From positions 124,001 to 188,000 of the forward strand of contig JAJJXM010000001.1 in the NCBI GenBank assembly GCA_024516155.1: a DNA stretch of 64,000 nucleotides, written 5' to 3'. Positions 8,450 to 20,130 of the stretch are shown piece after piece (position 1 is the first letter of the stretch; the number at the start of each line of letters is the position of its first letter). The DNA comes from Pyronema omphalodes. Lineage: Eukaryota > Ascomycota > Pezizomycetes > Pezizales > Pyronemataceae. A program made the position numbers and the translations under genes. The notes under the pieces are model-generated. The model did no database searches and was not told where the DNA came from. It worked only from the letters and a program-made list of their open reading frames with translations.

Positions 8450-11400
8450 ATCCGCACCCCTCTCAATGAGCAGCTGCGCCACACCTTTCCGCCCCCAATA
8501 CGATGCTTGATGTAGCGGTGTCAACCCGCCCTCTTGTGCTGCTGCAATGTTGGCGCCTCTATCAATCAGCAACCGAACCACATCTTCGTACCCCCTTTCT
8601 GATGCCAGGTGCAGCGGTGTCTCCCCATGGTTGTCGATAGCCGAAATATCCGCACCCCTCTCAATAAGCAGCTGCGCCACCCCATCTTTCCCCCAAAACG
8701 ATGCTCGATGTAGCGGTGTCCACCCTTCCTTTCCTACTGCGGAAACGTTGGAGCCTCTATCGATCAGCAACCGAACCACCTCTTCGTACCCACTTTGTGA
8801 TGCCTGGTGCAGCGGTATGTTCCCATAGTTATCGATAGCCAAAACATTGGCGCCTCTATCTATGAGCAACCGAACCATCTCTTCGTACCCCTTCGCTGAT
8901 GCCAGGTGTAGCGGTGTCTGCCCGTCCTTTCTTACTGCGGAAACGTTGGCGCCTCTATCAATCAGCAACCGAACCACCTCTTCGTGCCCCCTTTGTGATG
9001 CCAGGTGCAGCGGTGTTTCCCCGTCCTTATCGATAGCCGAAATATCGGCCCCCCCATCAATGAGCAGCTGCGCCACCCCCTCTTTCCCCATATACGATGC
9101 TCGATGTAGCGGTGTCTCCCCGTTTTCTCTTACTGCTGAAACGTTGGCGCCTCGATCAATCAGCAACCGAACCACCTCTTCGTGCCCCTTCGCTGATGCC
9201 AGGTGCAGCAGTGTCCGTCCATATTCATCGACGGCCGCACTGTCAGCGCCGTTATCGAGCAGGAGTGAAGCAACGTCAACGTGTCCAAGAACACAAGATA
9301 CGAGAAGTGAACTGTCCAAGTCGTCTTTCAAGTCACGGTCAGAGTTGAATACCGATGGGAGCATGCGGCTCAGACCAAAGGTGCAGACCAAGGCGAGAAT
9401 GCTGTCGGCTCCTCGCTGGTAGTAACAAACCCTACGCCAAAATGTATCTCGAGTCCAGTAAGATGTCACAACCCACTTTCGATGGTATTGAAGTGATCTT
9501 TGGTAGTTCTTCTTTGATATGAATGCATTCCATAGGTCGAGGAGGGGTTGCCGGCCATTTAAGTCGGCACAATGAGCGAAGTGCCACGGCCAAAACAGCG
9601 TAGAGTATGACAAGAGGTGACGGTTCTTGTAATCTTCCTCTTTTATTACAATTTCCTCATAATCATGCCAGAAGCTCGGAGTACACAACAGAGAAAGACA
9701 ACCCTTTGCTATTTCGGCATGTGAAGTTTCTCTGCTGAGTTCAGGTTTAGTCTCCAGATGCTCCTGCACCGACAGATGTGCAAAGCGGAAAACGTCGAGG
9801 CTTTCGTCCAAGACCAGTAGATTTTGGCAGAGTTTAAGTAAACTGTGTGCATTTATGGCGTCTCTACGAGAGAACTCTCCTGCGCTGCCGACTTCGACTG
9901 TGATCGCATCAAGCAAGGTTGATGTTCGCAAGGGTTCGTATGAACATTGAATCCAGCGGAAGGCACTTAGTGCGAGTCGGGAAGCTTTGCCGTTTTGAAT
10001 TGTGTGGTAAACATCGTTGTAGGCGGTCGTCAAGGTGTCCGGAAGAGTTTGCAAACTGCGTCTTACATCGCCCTCAGTGAACTCTTGGCAGAGGGAAGTG
10101 ATTTGAAGTGCCGCCAATTGGAACCTGGCATTTATTGATCAGCATTCGTGCCCCTGTCCAGTTGTATAGAAAGCATATGGTGCACTTACATCCCCTTAGA
10201 TCTCTCACAAAGTACCTGGCATATTTCGGCTTTCAGATCAGCGGACACCTCACCACCAAGCAGTTCGCCATCGTCGCTGACCCTCTGAACTTCTGTGTTG
10301 ACAAACTGATTTATGTCGCTGACATTGTCATCGGGCTGTAACTCGATTCTAGGAAACATCTTGAACTGCTTGACGATGTCAGGATCGTGTCGAGTCGTTG
10401 CAAAAATCTTGACCAGATTTCTAGATTTTTCGATGACGTAATTGAGTGCCTTCAGAAGATGTATCCGCCTGTCTTCTGTAACTTCGTCCAGAGCATCGAC
10501 GCAAATCATGGTCCGGGGATGTATATTCGTGAGTTGAACAAGGAGCTCCTGACTTTCTGAAAGGCTCAATGGGGATGCGATTTGCCCTTCTCTCTTCCGG
10601 TCCTGGTATATATCCACGATGGGTGTTACTAGCTTGCTCTTCTCAGCTTGGGACTGCGCCAGCTGTTGTATTATTGTTCTCAAGATACTTTCTGGCTCTC
10701 GTCGATTATCCTCAGCTTTGTTACAATAAAAGTATGCTAACTTCATCCCTTTTGTATCCGAATGCAGGGAATCAATGAACTTTGATCTGTACCACTACTG
10801 CGTTAGATATCTACACCTCCAAGGACACAAAACGGGCGGGGGGCTGCTTACGCAATGTATGTTTTACCGGCGCCAGCTAGATTATTTGGCTGGTCAGAAT
10901 ACATAAAGCCTGATCAATGAGGCATGTGGTGACTCACGGGTTCCTCGCAACAATAATAGCTTTGAAACACTCGAAGAAATCCACGCTTTGTAATCATCCC
11001 TCTCCAAAAGCCACATGCCAGTACCTTCCAGGCGCCTTGAGTTGATACGGTCGTGGTGACTTTTGTAGGGGATGTTAGATATCCATGCCAAAATTGACGA
11101 TCTTTCGCTGTCTGCTGAAGTCAGCGGACAAATACAGTGCACAGCACATTGAGAGCGACTGGCATACCTTCCGCCCAGTCTTGTAAGTCGTGCAGTTGAG
11201 GTTGAATATGCAACGTTGGGTTGTTGATATTTTCCAGCTGTGCACGGATGTGCGCGAGCTCTGTTTGGGTAGCTGCCTTGCGTTAACATTGCCCAAGATC
11301 CCTGATTGACTTCTGCGTGGACAAAATACATTGGTCATTGGCAACAGCTGCGTCAGATCCCACCGTTTTCTCCAATTTCTCAATATTGTCAAGGTACGTT

Positions 11401-12441
11401 GAAATGCCTTGCACAGTGAATATAGCCTCAAGGCGGTTTTCTAGATATTTATTAACAGCGGTACATCCCGGGGATAACAATATTTACGTTGTAATTTACC
11501 GACGGCTTTGGCGAGGAACTTCAATATTGCTACGTAAAGCCGAATCATGGATGCCTCGAGGTGTTTTGCAGCAGGGGAATCTTCGCGGAGATACAGTAGC
11601 TCGTACAGCGTGCACCGATGAATCACGCCGGCAATGTGCTCAAGTCCAACAAAGATAGCGTCCATCGTGTTCTGGTTGACCATGCACACCTGCCGAGCAT
11701 GATTAGCAAGTGTAACCATCACATATAGTATCTCTAATCAACCTCCAGCAGAAATCGAAACCCAGCCCATGGCAGTCCCGCATGCATGGGATCACACTGG
11801 ACAATGATATCCCCGATCGCCTTGAATCTTTCCATCCAGCCGAGTAATTTCATCGCAATATCTCTCAATACGATTTCTTCTCCTTTGAATTTGATTTTCC
11901 AAGCCTTTCGATTTTTCTCGTCCAGAATTTTCTGCACGAAAGACTTTGCTTCAGTCACGGTATCAAGGGCGCTGGCGTGAGATTTCAAACTGTTGAGGGT
12001 TTCGCGGTCCTCATCGAGAGATTTGCTGCTGAGTGCCTCGTTCCACAGCGATTGAAATTTGCTGATGCCAGTCGCGGTCAAATCATGTTTCGGTGCTTCT
12101 GTGTTTCCGACATCGGAATCTTCCCCGTGCTGTGCCGTCTCTGCTGTATTTGACTGTCCAACTCCGCTTGCCAGGTCCGATTGGAAGCGTTCGTATTCAT
12201 TGACACCTTGGATTTGGGCTTCTGGCGCAAACACCGCGGTAGCGACTGGTGTAATTGAAGATGTGGGCAATGGATCACTGGAAGCTTGAACCGAAGCGCC
12301 AAAGGTATTCGTTATGGGTTCATTCGTTTCTGAACTGCCAGAATTCTTCTCTTTTGTTTTCTTCGATTGTTGGAAAAGTCCTTTAAATGGTGTGAATATT
12401 CTAACTAGTGCATCGCGTTTCCTTGGGGGGCCGTTCGACAT
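8444..12441 (-). pseudogene. NLR-type protein 1 (NACHT_N, NACHT, ankyrin), 3' end truncated by Copia LTR
   Basis: Eight exons on the minus strand: 11743-12441, 11500-11689, 11330-11440, 11168-11272, 10938-11114, 10852-10876, 10190-10786 and 8444-10124. They give one 1194-aa frame. The first ATG encodes MSNGPPRKRD. Residues 130-370 are the fungal NACHT N-terminal domain (HAGLPWAGFRFLLE). The NACHT domain has Walker A GTPGAGKT (426-433), Walker B ICVDALDE (530-537) and ATTRHDPD. A winged-helix-like region (638-900; RFAHLSVQEHLE) precedes about 8 ankyrin repeats from residue 905. The array stops because the LTR bases TGTTGA add Cys and a stop after RGAD. Genes 2 and 3 continue for 2 to 8 more repeats, so this copy is truncated though possibly expressed. 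Fungal NLRs of this kind are linked to non-self recognition; the ligand is unknown. Confidence 0.88.
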
Positions 12442-12943
12442 ATTGCTGGGCCGGTGTTCTCTTCTGGATGGCTGCACTACGAAAACGGAGGTCTACCCAT
12501 GAGGAACGTCAGTGTCAGATGTCGATTGAGTTATTGAATTGCCAAAATTACTCACTGAAATTGTCAGTATAGCTTGTGCGGCTTGTCGCTTCTCCTGCGT
12601 GCTGAGGGGTTTGCGAGACAGTCAGAGTGGACGCCAGAGAACCGCCAGAGATTCTGCCGAATATGAGGTTTGTGAATCAATGAATGGTATAGGGAAAGTG
12701 GAGTGCTTTGGGTGCGGGGGCAAGTTGGAGTAGCTGCAGCTGCTGGGCGCAAGTTCAGCCTCACTTCACCGAGATGTTGCACGTATGAATCCCTGATGAA
12801 TTGTCCATACCTTATCAGCGTATAGAAATATCACAGCCAGCATTGGCCAGTCTCAAGACATGCAGGAAAACGATACGCTGCACGAATCGGACTGAGACCC
12901 GCTGCAAAGAACCCCGCTTCCTCAGCTGCTCTGATATCTATGT

Positions 12944-13330
12944 ATGTACATCCGTTTTTTGCCGGACTTCTTTTTAGGCCAACTACTGCAGTTGCGAAAC
13001 CCGACCTGCAGAGGCGACGGAATAGCCCTATTTATGGTAGTATATATGTACATGGACACTTCATACGGACCGCCAGCGCGGCAAGAGTGGCCCATACGAC
13101 ATGCGTATGCATTGCGGCGCAAGGCTATGAGTTTGAAGCCGGGTAAAATGACGAAATATCAGCCTTGGAGGACTCGGCGACAGCTTCTCACACACGCTGA
13201 GCAGTTGGGCGGGACTTCTCCGGTGCTTTGGCGGGAGAATCCGGAGACGGCGACTGATGTAAGCGTTTGGATGTGGAAGTTCTTGACGTCATCGGGAATC
13301 CGGGGAATAGTTGAAAGTTTGATCGAGTAA
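12944..13330 (+). CDS. hypothetical small ORF divergent from NLR gene 1
   Basis: A 128-aa ORF with a true ATG about 500 bp upstream of the NLR start, on the opposite strand. An inner ATG (MDTSYGPPARQEW) would give about 92 aa. The C-terminal half is rich in W, R and T (YQPWRTRRQLL, VSVWMWKFL). I recognise no domain, signal peptide or known prion-like effector motif. It is present unchanged in unit 2 and with one visible substitution in unit 3, but the flanking non-coding DNA is just as conserved, so conservation is not evidence of coding. The context (small divergent ORF next to an NLR) resembles fungal NLR-effector pairs; that is inference only. Confidence 0.25.
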   Translation: MYIRFLPDFFLGQLLQLRNPTCRGDGIALFMVVYMYMDTSYGPPARQEWPIRHAYALRRKAMSLKPGKMTKYQPWRTRRQLLTHAEQLGGTSPVLWRENPETATDVSVWMWKFLTSSGIRGIVESLIE

Positions 13331-14090
13331 GACCTGCGAGACAGAATTGCAGAAAAGATGGAGGGAAAACAGAGAAAAATGGAGTTTCAGTGAGGTGGAA
13401 GTCACAAGGCTTTCCTGCGACGCCTGTGGAGTTTAGTGTACTTTTTGTCGCGTCTACCCAGTGGCTGGGTATGTATCAGACTGACCTAATTGCCGCTATG
13501 CTACACCGCTTATGAGAAGCAAGCGAATGTAGCGCAACGAAAATGATGCTGAACCGTCTAAGAACTCAAACTGCTTTCCCGTATCGCTGCCACTGCCTGA
13601 ATTTGTGTCAATACAAGCAAACACTAGATTTATATACACAGCTCGCCATGCTCTCAATTATTTGTGAACATTTTTGTGAGAATGACCAGACCGCAGAGTT
13701 AAATCATCGCTTTGTATGACACCGCCTTCAGCTGCAGTCTGTTTGTGCTACTGACATATGATCGCCGATGCTCTGGACAGTCAACACTGGTTGCATTACA
13801 GCTGTTTATACAATAACCAACTGGCGGTCCCGAAGCCGATAATCAACTGCCATTTTGAATTGTTTGTTCGACGAAGGAAGCATCCTGCATAATTCAAAAA
13901 AAATATACAACAAAATATATAACACAAATTATAATAAAATGCCCTATATATACTGTATACCATTTATCAGAACACTATAAGCAGTATTGAACGTATTGAC
14001 CTGAAAGGGAATATCGTCGGAAATACAGAATGTGGTAACGTCATTTTAGAGTCATTTAGACGGGTCTTGAACGAGTAAAGGTCTACAATA
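13331..14090. other. no gene recognised, unit 1 tail
   Basis: AT-rich duplicated sequence between the small ORF and the inverted-motif region. It includes position 13812-13814 (AAT), the empty site of the inverted-repeat element found in unit 2. I see no coding or RNA gene. Confidence 0.5.
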
Positions 14091-14091
14091 C

Positions 14092-14665
14092 GGCGTTTCA
14101 CGCTACGTTTATCGGGGCCGATTGTAGCGCGCTTCGGGACGCCTATTATGAAAAATCTGTCGCCATAAACAATGTCAGCGTGAAACGCCCCCGGAATCTT
14201 AATTGAAAGAAATGGCATTCTCGCTGTTTTTCTTAGGCCGCAACATCGCGTCCCGCCGCACCACGACCCAGGAAAAAAAGTTTTCACCACACACTTGCGA
14301 TGCCACGCGCGCAAAAAGTAACCTACAGAACAACTTTTTGACGAATACTGCAGCGAAAAAATGTTTCGTAATCATAGCCAGGCATACTTAGAGGCCAACT
14401 TTTATATTTTATAATTCTTTTTATAATCTTTTTGAATTTTCATATTTTTATTCTTTCCGCTATGACAGACAGCCGTCTCGTGCTTAGTGCTCCGTGTAGT
14501 GTTAAAGGACCCATAGTCGATATCTCAAAATGCCATAAGGAGCTCCGGAGCTCCTTTTGCAAAAAGGCTTTTAGGACGATAGATGCCGCGCCTAGATCGC
14601 CTATTCGACTAGTGATTGTTGTTAACCGAATCGTTAAATAACCCATAATTGCAGCGTGAAACGCC
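14092..14665. repeat. possible short inverted-repeat element with GGCGTTTCACGCT ends
   Basis: The 13-mer GGCGTTTCACGCT occurs at 14092-14104, and its exact complement occurs at 14177-14189 and 14653-14665. The outer pair frames about 574 bp. No longer terminal repeat or target duplication is clear, so the element status is tentative. It contains the 20-bp perfect palindrome AAGGAGCTCCGGAGCTCCTT at 14537-14556. The same block is at 27412-27985 in unit 2. Confidence 0.35.
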
Positions 14666-15399
14666 CTAATACCCGTCTGAAACCTAATAAGTTTCTTATT
14701 ACCAAAGATGTTTACAAAACCCAGCCCGAAAAATTCAAGAAATTACTATGATCCCTATCTGTGGCCGAGATTGCTTGTTGTACGCATCTCTGAGGAGCAC
14801 TTCTTCTCACCCCCAGCGCGTCTCCTCATCCATACCGTGTCGATCGCAAACCACTCATTATCGAATCCTCCTCAATTTTCTGTGCTTGGTCCTTATATTT
14901 ATTTCTAGACTATCTTGTACGGTTTTTGAACCGTCTGTGGCGACGTTGGACTGCTCACCTGCTGCTCCGGCCATATGGCGGCAATTGGAAAGCCCAGGAA
15001 TGCATCGTGGGTAGGGTAGTACCGGTAACCGTGGCAACCAGAACCGACTCGATGCGAAACTACGAAACAGCGTCCTGAAAGACTTCCCTTCTCCTACAGT
15101 CAGCCAGTGGCCCCGCGGTTGCCATTCTCCTTTCCAATCCCAAAACAATTTGCATTGTTCATATGATTTGTGAGGCAATTCAGCTGTGCATGGCAGAACT
15201 GATCGAACACACCATCGTGACTCGCTCACATGCTCTGACACCTGGGACCTTGGCTGCATGCTGCAGATACAGTCGAAGATGCTGCACGCCCAGATATGTT
15301 ACCTTGCCAAAGTAGTCCAATAAACACCGAAATTCCAGGATTCTCCAAAGATGCCACAACAAGATATTTCCCAAGGCTCCAAGAACGTCAGCTGGAACA

Positions 15400-16412
15400 A
15401 AAGAATATGATAATATACACCGACGGCCCACCCATGGGGAACCAAACAAGCGCTGGATGTCCTATCCCTGACGGACTGCCCCAAGTCATCAGAAGAACGG
15501 TCCCTATATATCGATGGAATTAGTGAAGTTTACAATGCTAAGCTCCAGGCAATAATGAAGGACCGAAAAAAGCTGCATCAATCATTAGGAGACAACAAGT
15601 ACCAAGCCGCCATGTCGACTGTCCATGGAATTAAACGCCGCAAAATGGGACCGGGTCGAGTGATGGCCCGAAGCATCCAAACAACCACGGAAATCTTAAG
15701 AAGATTCGACACTGCAACAATCATCTCCCGGGTACCCGGAGACAGCAATCCCCGGTAATGAGGAGGCAGACTTTCTCGCTCAAAAGCAACTTTTGAAAAA
15801 CCAAACCGCACTACAACCGTATCCCTTTCCTAGCTGTAAAGGCAAATACAAAGTCAGAAGTTGAAGGATCGGGAAGAATGGCCCAGAAAGCAAAAACAAG
15901 CGCAGACATACAAAGTGCCTTTCTCAAGACAGCTCGATATGGCATAAAAAGATATCCCCGCGGAGAATTTCCTCGGCCATCTTAGCTATTTCCTGGATTA
16001 CTAATCAAAAGCAAAATCAGAGAAATACCAGTCAGATACATGTACCTGCCCATCAGAACCCCTACAAACTCCGAAACGCCTACTCGTAAGCTGCCCAAAA
16101 TACCAAATACAGAGGAATCAACTCTGCCGACACTCGAAACTACACAGGAATTTCACTGCCCAACTCGAGGTTATACTTCACTCTCTTGCCACAACAAAAG
16201 CCCTTACCATTATGATCTCCACTACCAAGTTTGCCACTGCAGAGCGGATACAAGCACGGGCAAGTAATGGTCCCACTCTGGAAGATGACCCGGGAAGAAT
16301 GAAAACAGGCTGAGGAACACTGATCGAAACTTACAACAAGAATCAAGTTGTTCTGAACAAAGTGAATGCCGCAAAACTTTTTTTTAAAAAAAAAAGAAAA
16401 AAAAAAAAACCG
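15400..16412 (+). pseudogene. Tad-like LINE ORF2 3' remnant (RNase H and C-terminal zinc region), unit 1
   Basis: Broken reading frames resemble the C-terminal part of LINE ORF2. They include IYTDG (15413 on) as an RNase H start, SEVYNAKLQAI (about 15525), and VPGDSN followed after a one-base frameshift by GNEEADFLAQKQ (about 15735-15790; compare the canonical VPGHSG..GNEEAD). A later Cys-rich segment, CTCPSE..TPKRLLVSCPKYQ, lies near 16037-16110. An interrupted A-run (16388-16410) may be the old poly(A) tail. Several frameshifts and stops make it non-functional. Confidence 0.7.
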
Positions 16413-16787
16413 ATATTTTGCATGATGCCCCCGGTGAAAGACCCTGAGTTGCCGGATACCTCCCTCGCTTAGATCTATCAAATATGCCCCCCGCTTAGGT
16501 GAATGGCATCCGCATTCCCCACCGGGCTTCAAATCTTTCACGCGTCTTTTTTTTCCGATTTGTATCCCTCGCTTGCAGGTGAAAAGTTTGATTCCACTTC
16601 TCGATAATATCCTCCACCACAACGACAATGGAGCGCACCAGTTCGCTGGCTACCAACATCAATTCCAACGTGGCTGACCCAATCACCAGAGGTCATGCTA
16701 GGCAGTTCAGTGGGAGGTCTACTTGCCATTTTGTGATGCCCGTCTGTCACTGTTTTAGTCAGCGGTGTGGCTGCGTCGTTGTGGCGA

Positions 16788-17555
16788 CAGTTTATTTTGG
16801 AGCAAAAGTCTACAATATTGCCCGACACCCCTGCACAAAAAATGGATGACTAAGGCCCAGCTGTAGCGTACAGTGCTCATCGCCAATGTCTCCGTGCGCA
16901 CGTCTCCCGGCCAGCGCGTATCTCCATATCGACAACCACTTTGTCGCCCGCCCCTCTTCCAAAAACAAACCGCGAGGCCGACCAGCAAGAGTACGGCGCA
17001 TAATGGGGAAGCAGTGTACCCCTCAGGCTAAATTTATCGGCGCGCTGGAAGTGCCCGGTCGGGTGTAACGCGTGGTGTTCTTGCTTCAGAGGAGACGGCC
17101 AAGAGGTGCGCATGGTCGAATCTTTGTAGAAAAAATGAACAAAATAAAATATAAAATAAAATAAAAATGCAATTCGAAATTGAAAATTCCCCAATTGATC
17201 ACGTGGTAATTATTAACATCCAGATTTTACATTTAATCGCATCTTCATTCGCGTGCCCTTACGCGCGTGCTTTCCATCCGCGCGTACTTCCATGGGGGTT
17301 TACGCTGTCCAAAAAAAATTATCTTATTATTATTGAATTCTAAATTGTTTTGTTAATCGCACCGTGATTATGTCAAGTATCGAGATTTTCCGTCCCTGTT
17401 CGCGTTGTTATTCATTCGAGCGTGTTCTGCAGCCACAAGTGAGCCTTAGTCATCCATTTTTTGTGCAGGGGTGTCGGGCATTGTAGACCGATCGGGCATT
17501 TAGAAACACAATGCGCCAAGAGACGGGCATTGTAGACCTTTGCTCATTTATTTCG
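16788..17555. mobile_element. inverted-repeat element (MITE-like), unit 1
   Basis: Long inverted repeats face each other. The left arm, 16810-16858 (CTACAATATTGCCCGACACC onward), pairs with the right arm, 17443-17486, with only small differences. Weaker pairing extends outward to about 16788 and 17555. The interior (about 600 bp) has no transposase. The same structure is at about 31605-32352 in unit 2, so it predates the duplication. Confidence 0.65.
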
Positions 17556-17640
17556 GTAGGTGGGCACTTTTCCTCTCCTCTGTTGCAGTGTTGCGTTGCA
17601 ACGGGGGAAAAGTGAAAAGTCACAAGTGAAAAGTGAAAAA

Positions 17641-17679
17641 CTCTTTTGTCCCTCGTATATACAAATGCATTACCGTAAC
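17641..17679. repeat. solitary terminus related to the long-TIR element of unit 2
   Basis: This end, terminating ACAAATGCATTACCGTA, matches the right terminus of the 1488-bp element at 29759-31246 (ending ACAAATGCATTGCCGTA) with a few differences. No partner end was found on the left, so it looks like a decayed or half element of the same family. The unit 2 counterpart is at about 32440-32477. Confidence 0.5.
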
Positions 17680-17689
17680 AGATGTGTTG

Positions 17690-20112
17690 CCGTATGTATA
17701 CACTTAAGGGTATCTTCTTCAATGTCATACTTGACTTGAATAATTTTCGTGTATTTATAGTAGAGAAACCAGGGGGTAGAGTGCGGCGGACGGGGCGTAC
17801 CTGGTTTGGCCCCGTGACGTAAGGTTGGACTGGCTGGCACCCCGCTGTGTTAAACACTGACATCTCACTTCATGACACGTAGAAATCCATCGTGTGTGGG
17901 GGAATCGCATACATTCCGTAATATAAAGTTTCTTCAGCGCGAACGACTGGGAAACTTGAGACCGCGGTTTAGCGAATTGCCAGTTAGCCTCCGAGATTTA
18001 TCCGTGGAAAAGAATCCTCGTGGACGATTATACGAAAGGATTACCTGGTTGACGCGGCATCTACTCCGTTCAACGCACACCGCGGCTACTTACCAATATT
18101 GCTGCCTGTTTATTCCTACCATTGTGGAGGAACGTCTTGGAATGAGGCTCCGTAAACAAGATACAGTTGACGGTGATTGGAAATGCCAAGATAGGCCCCC
18201 GAATACTATTGGCTCCAAAATGTGCTGTCAAGCTGCACGGTGTTGTTCCTGAAGAAAGCCTAGAGTTATGGTCGGTGGGATAAGACATGAAACGAATATG
18301 GATGCTTAATTTAAGACTGTCAAGTTTCTGTAAATATCAATCCCTATCACTCGTGGTTTTCGCCGTCCGGACGCATGCACATTTTCAGGACAATCATAGG
18401 ATAATCGAATGTAGCAGAAGATAGAGATTACTTCAATCAGGTTACAATAGGCATTACTCGCTAAGAAGTCTGCATAGGGCTTACCCGAAAAGGTAAGCGG
18501 TACATAGATGCCGCGGAATTTCTTTGCATAGCTTAGTGGGACTTCGTTACAGATTCACTTTGGAGTGCCGGAATGAAAGCAAGTGATATTTCAGATACAT
18601 AATTGATTCTAATCTTTTCATGGAACGTTTAAACTCGGTTTAGGATAAAAAGATATAGATAGTGTCCAATCCCCGTATCTTCTAGCTTTACGTAGATGAG
18701 CCACTTTCTGTCATCGCGTGTTTCCCATTTTCTCGATATCAAGGGGCACGGTCTTTCGATTAGTCTTCAGAATATTGTGTATGGAGGATAAAAACAAAAA
18801 CTACCCGTGCTTTCTGGAGTTCATTTTCCCACTCATAATTTGGTCCAATCTAATTCCAGCCCGTATAGCGAGGGCCGGAAGTATCATATTCCACATCTGC
18901 GGGATCCGAGCCTAGGCCACTCAATTGCCGAGGCAGAATTCTGACACAGATAGACTTCTATCGAATCCAATTTAAACCTCCGGTACCTGATTTTCTGCGG
19001 TTTTCTGGAGCTCTTGCAGCTCCAACTGCGCAGTAGTCCTTGTGTTGGAGCTTACGTTGGCCAGGAGAGGTGACCATAGCACTAAAACCAGGATATAGCA
19101 GCGAATTTGCAATTTCTACTCACAGTTTATGGGGTTTTTCTTCTACCTCATACGTGGTAGGAAACCGGATCGGCATAGACCATGAAACGTGATGGAGAAG
19201 GGATCAAGGTCCCCAAATTCAATGAACCCGACGGCAAAAACTGGAATCATCAGCGATTCTGAATCAAGGAATCCATACTGTCTTACCTGCTCCAATGCCC
19301 GTTGCGAATTATCCACAGTAAAACCAACTGCAGAGAAATTCATATTGTATCTTTCTTGTTTTGTTCTCATCCTCCTAATGTTCATCAACTTGACGACAAG
19401 CATCATCACCACCGGTCACTAGCGCTCACACCCGGCCCTAAAACCCACGTTCAGTGCACTCTCCTCCAAAACGTAAACACTGTACCATAGCCTACAAAGC
19501 CCACCTTGGAAATATACGAGCTCTCAGCTTACTGATGCTTCTCTGTTTTTGGTACAGAAACCCACAGTTAGGCTTTGCCATCGTATCAAATCATCCAGGT
19601 CGTTGGTATCATTTGAACAACCTGGTTCCAAAGAACATTCTGCTCGCGGTTGAGGGACAAAATTCACAAACATAATAGATATCCCTATTCTGATGGATAC
19701 TATAGATAGCTGATAATGACTGACGAAGTTTGTTCGGTAAAAATGTCGACATTTTTCATGATACCGTGCCACTTTTGCCACTTATTTTATTACATTACAG
19801 TACCCGTATTTGGAGTTGTGATGGCATTTGGTCACAGGGATGGTATTTTAAGATATCGAGAGTGGATAAACGATGGAGACTTTGGAAATACATTCGTAAA
19901 CACACTTGTGGTCCAGCTTTAATCAGACCTCTCTGTAAATGGTCATACACCGCAGCATAGAGTAAATACATGAAGCACTGCATTTGTTTATCAGGTGTAT
20001 ATGTAAACAATTTATCATACATGTGTCCATGTCATTCTTGAGCCAGAAGATAGGAACGTCGTCAGATACATGTTTTATCACTCGCAGATACTCAATTTGG
20101 AATTCAGAAAAT
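17690..20112. other. no gene recognised, unit 1 tail
   Basis: About 2.4 kb with only short ORFs on both strands. It is homologous to about 32490-34860 in unit 2 at clearly lower identity than the NLR region, and the indels break every ORF. I see no tRNA or other RNA gene. Confidence 0.5.
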
Positions 20113-20130
20113 AAATTCATAACCAAAAAA

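Noticed and set aside
8847..9422. Long plus-strand ORFs opposite the ankyrin arrays (also 21550-22125 and 36492-37052)
   Set aside because: They are antisense shadows of the ankyrin repeats; the periodic NRTTSS..DARCSGV pattern mirrors the sense repeat and no independent coding signal is seen.
13967..14314. 115-aa minus-strand ORF in the unit tails (also 27287-27634)
   Set aside because: No recognisable domain, located in transposon-like debris with inverted motifs, and identical only because the whole block is duplicated.
18860..18960. tRNA-like B-box (complement reads GGCTCGGATCCCG; GGCTCGAATCCCG near 33650) as a tRNA or SINE
   Set aside because: The presumed A-box is too close, no cloverleaf can be drawn, and the region is not conserved as a folded RNA.
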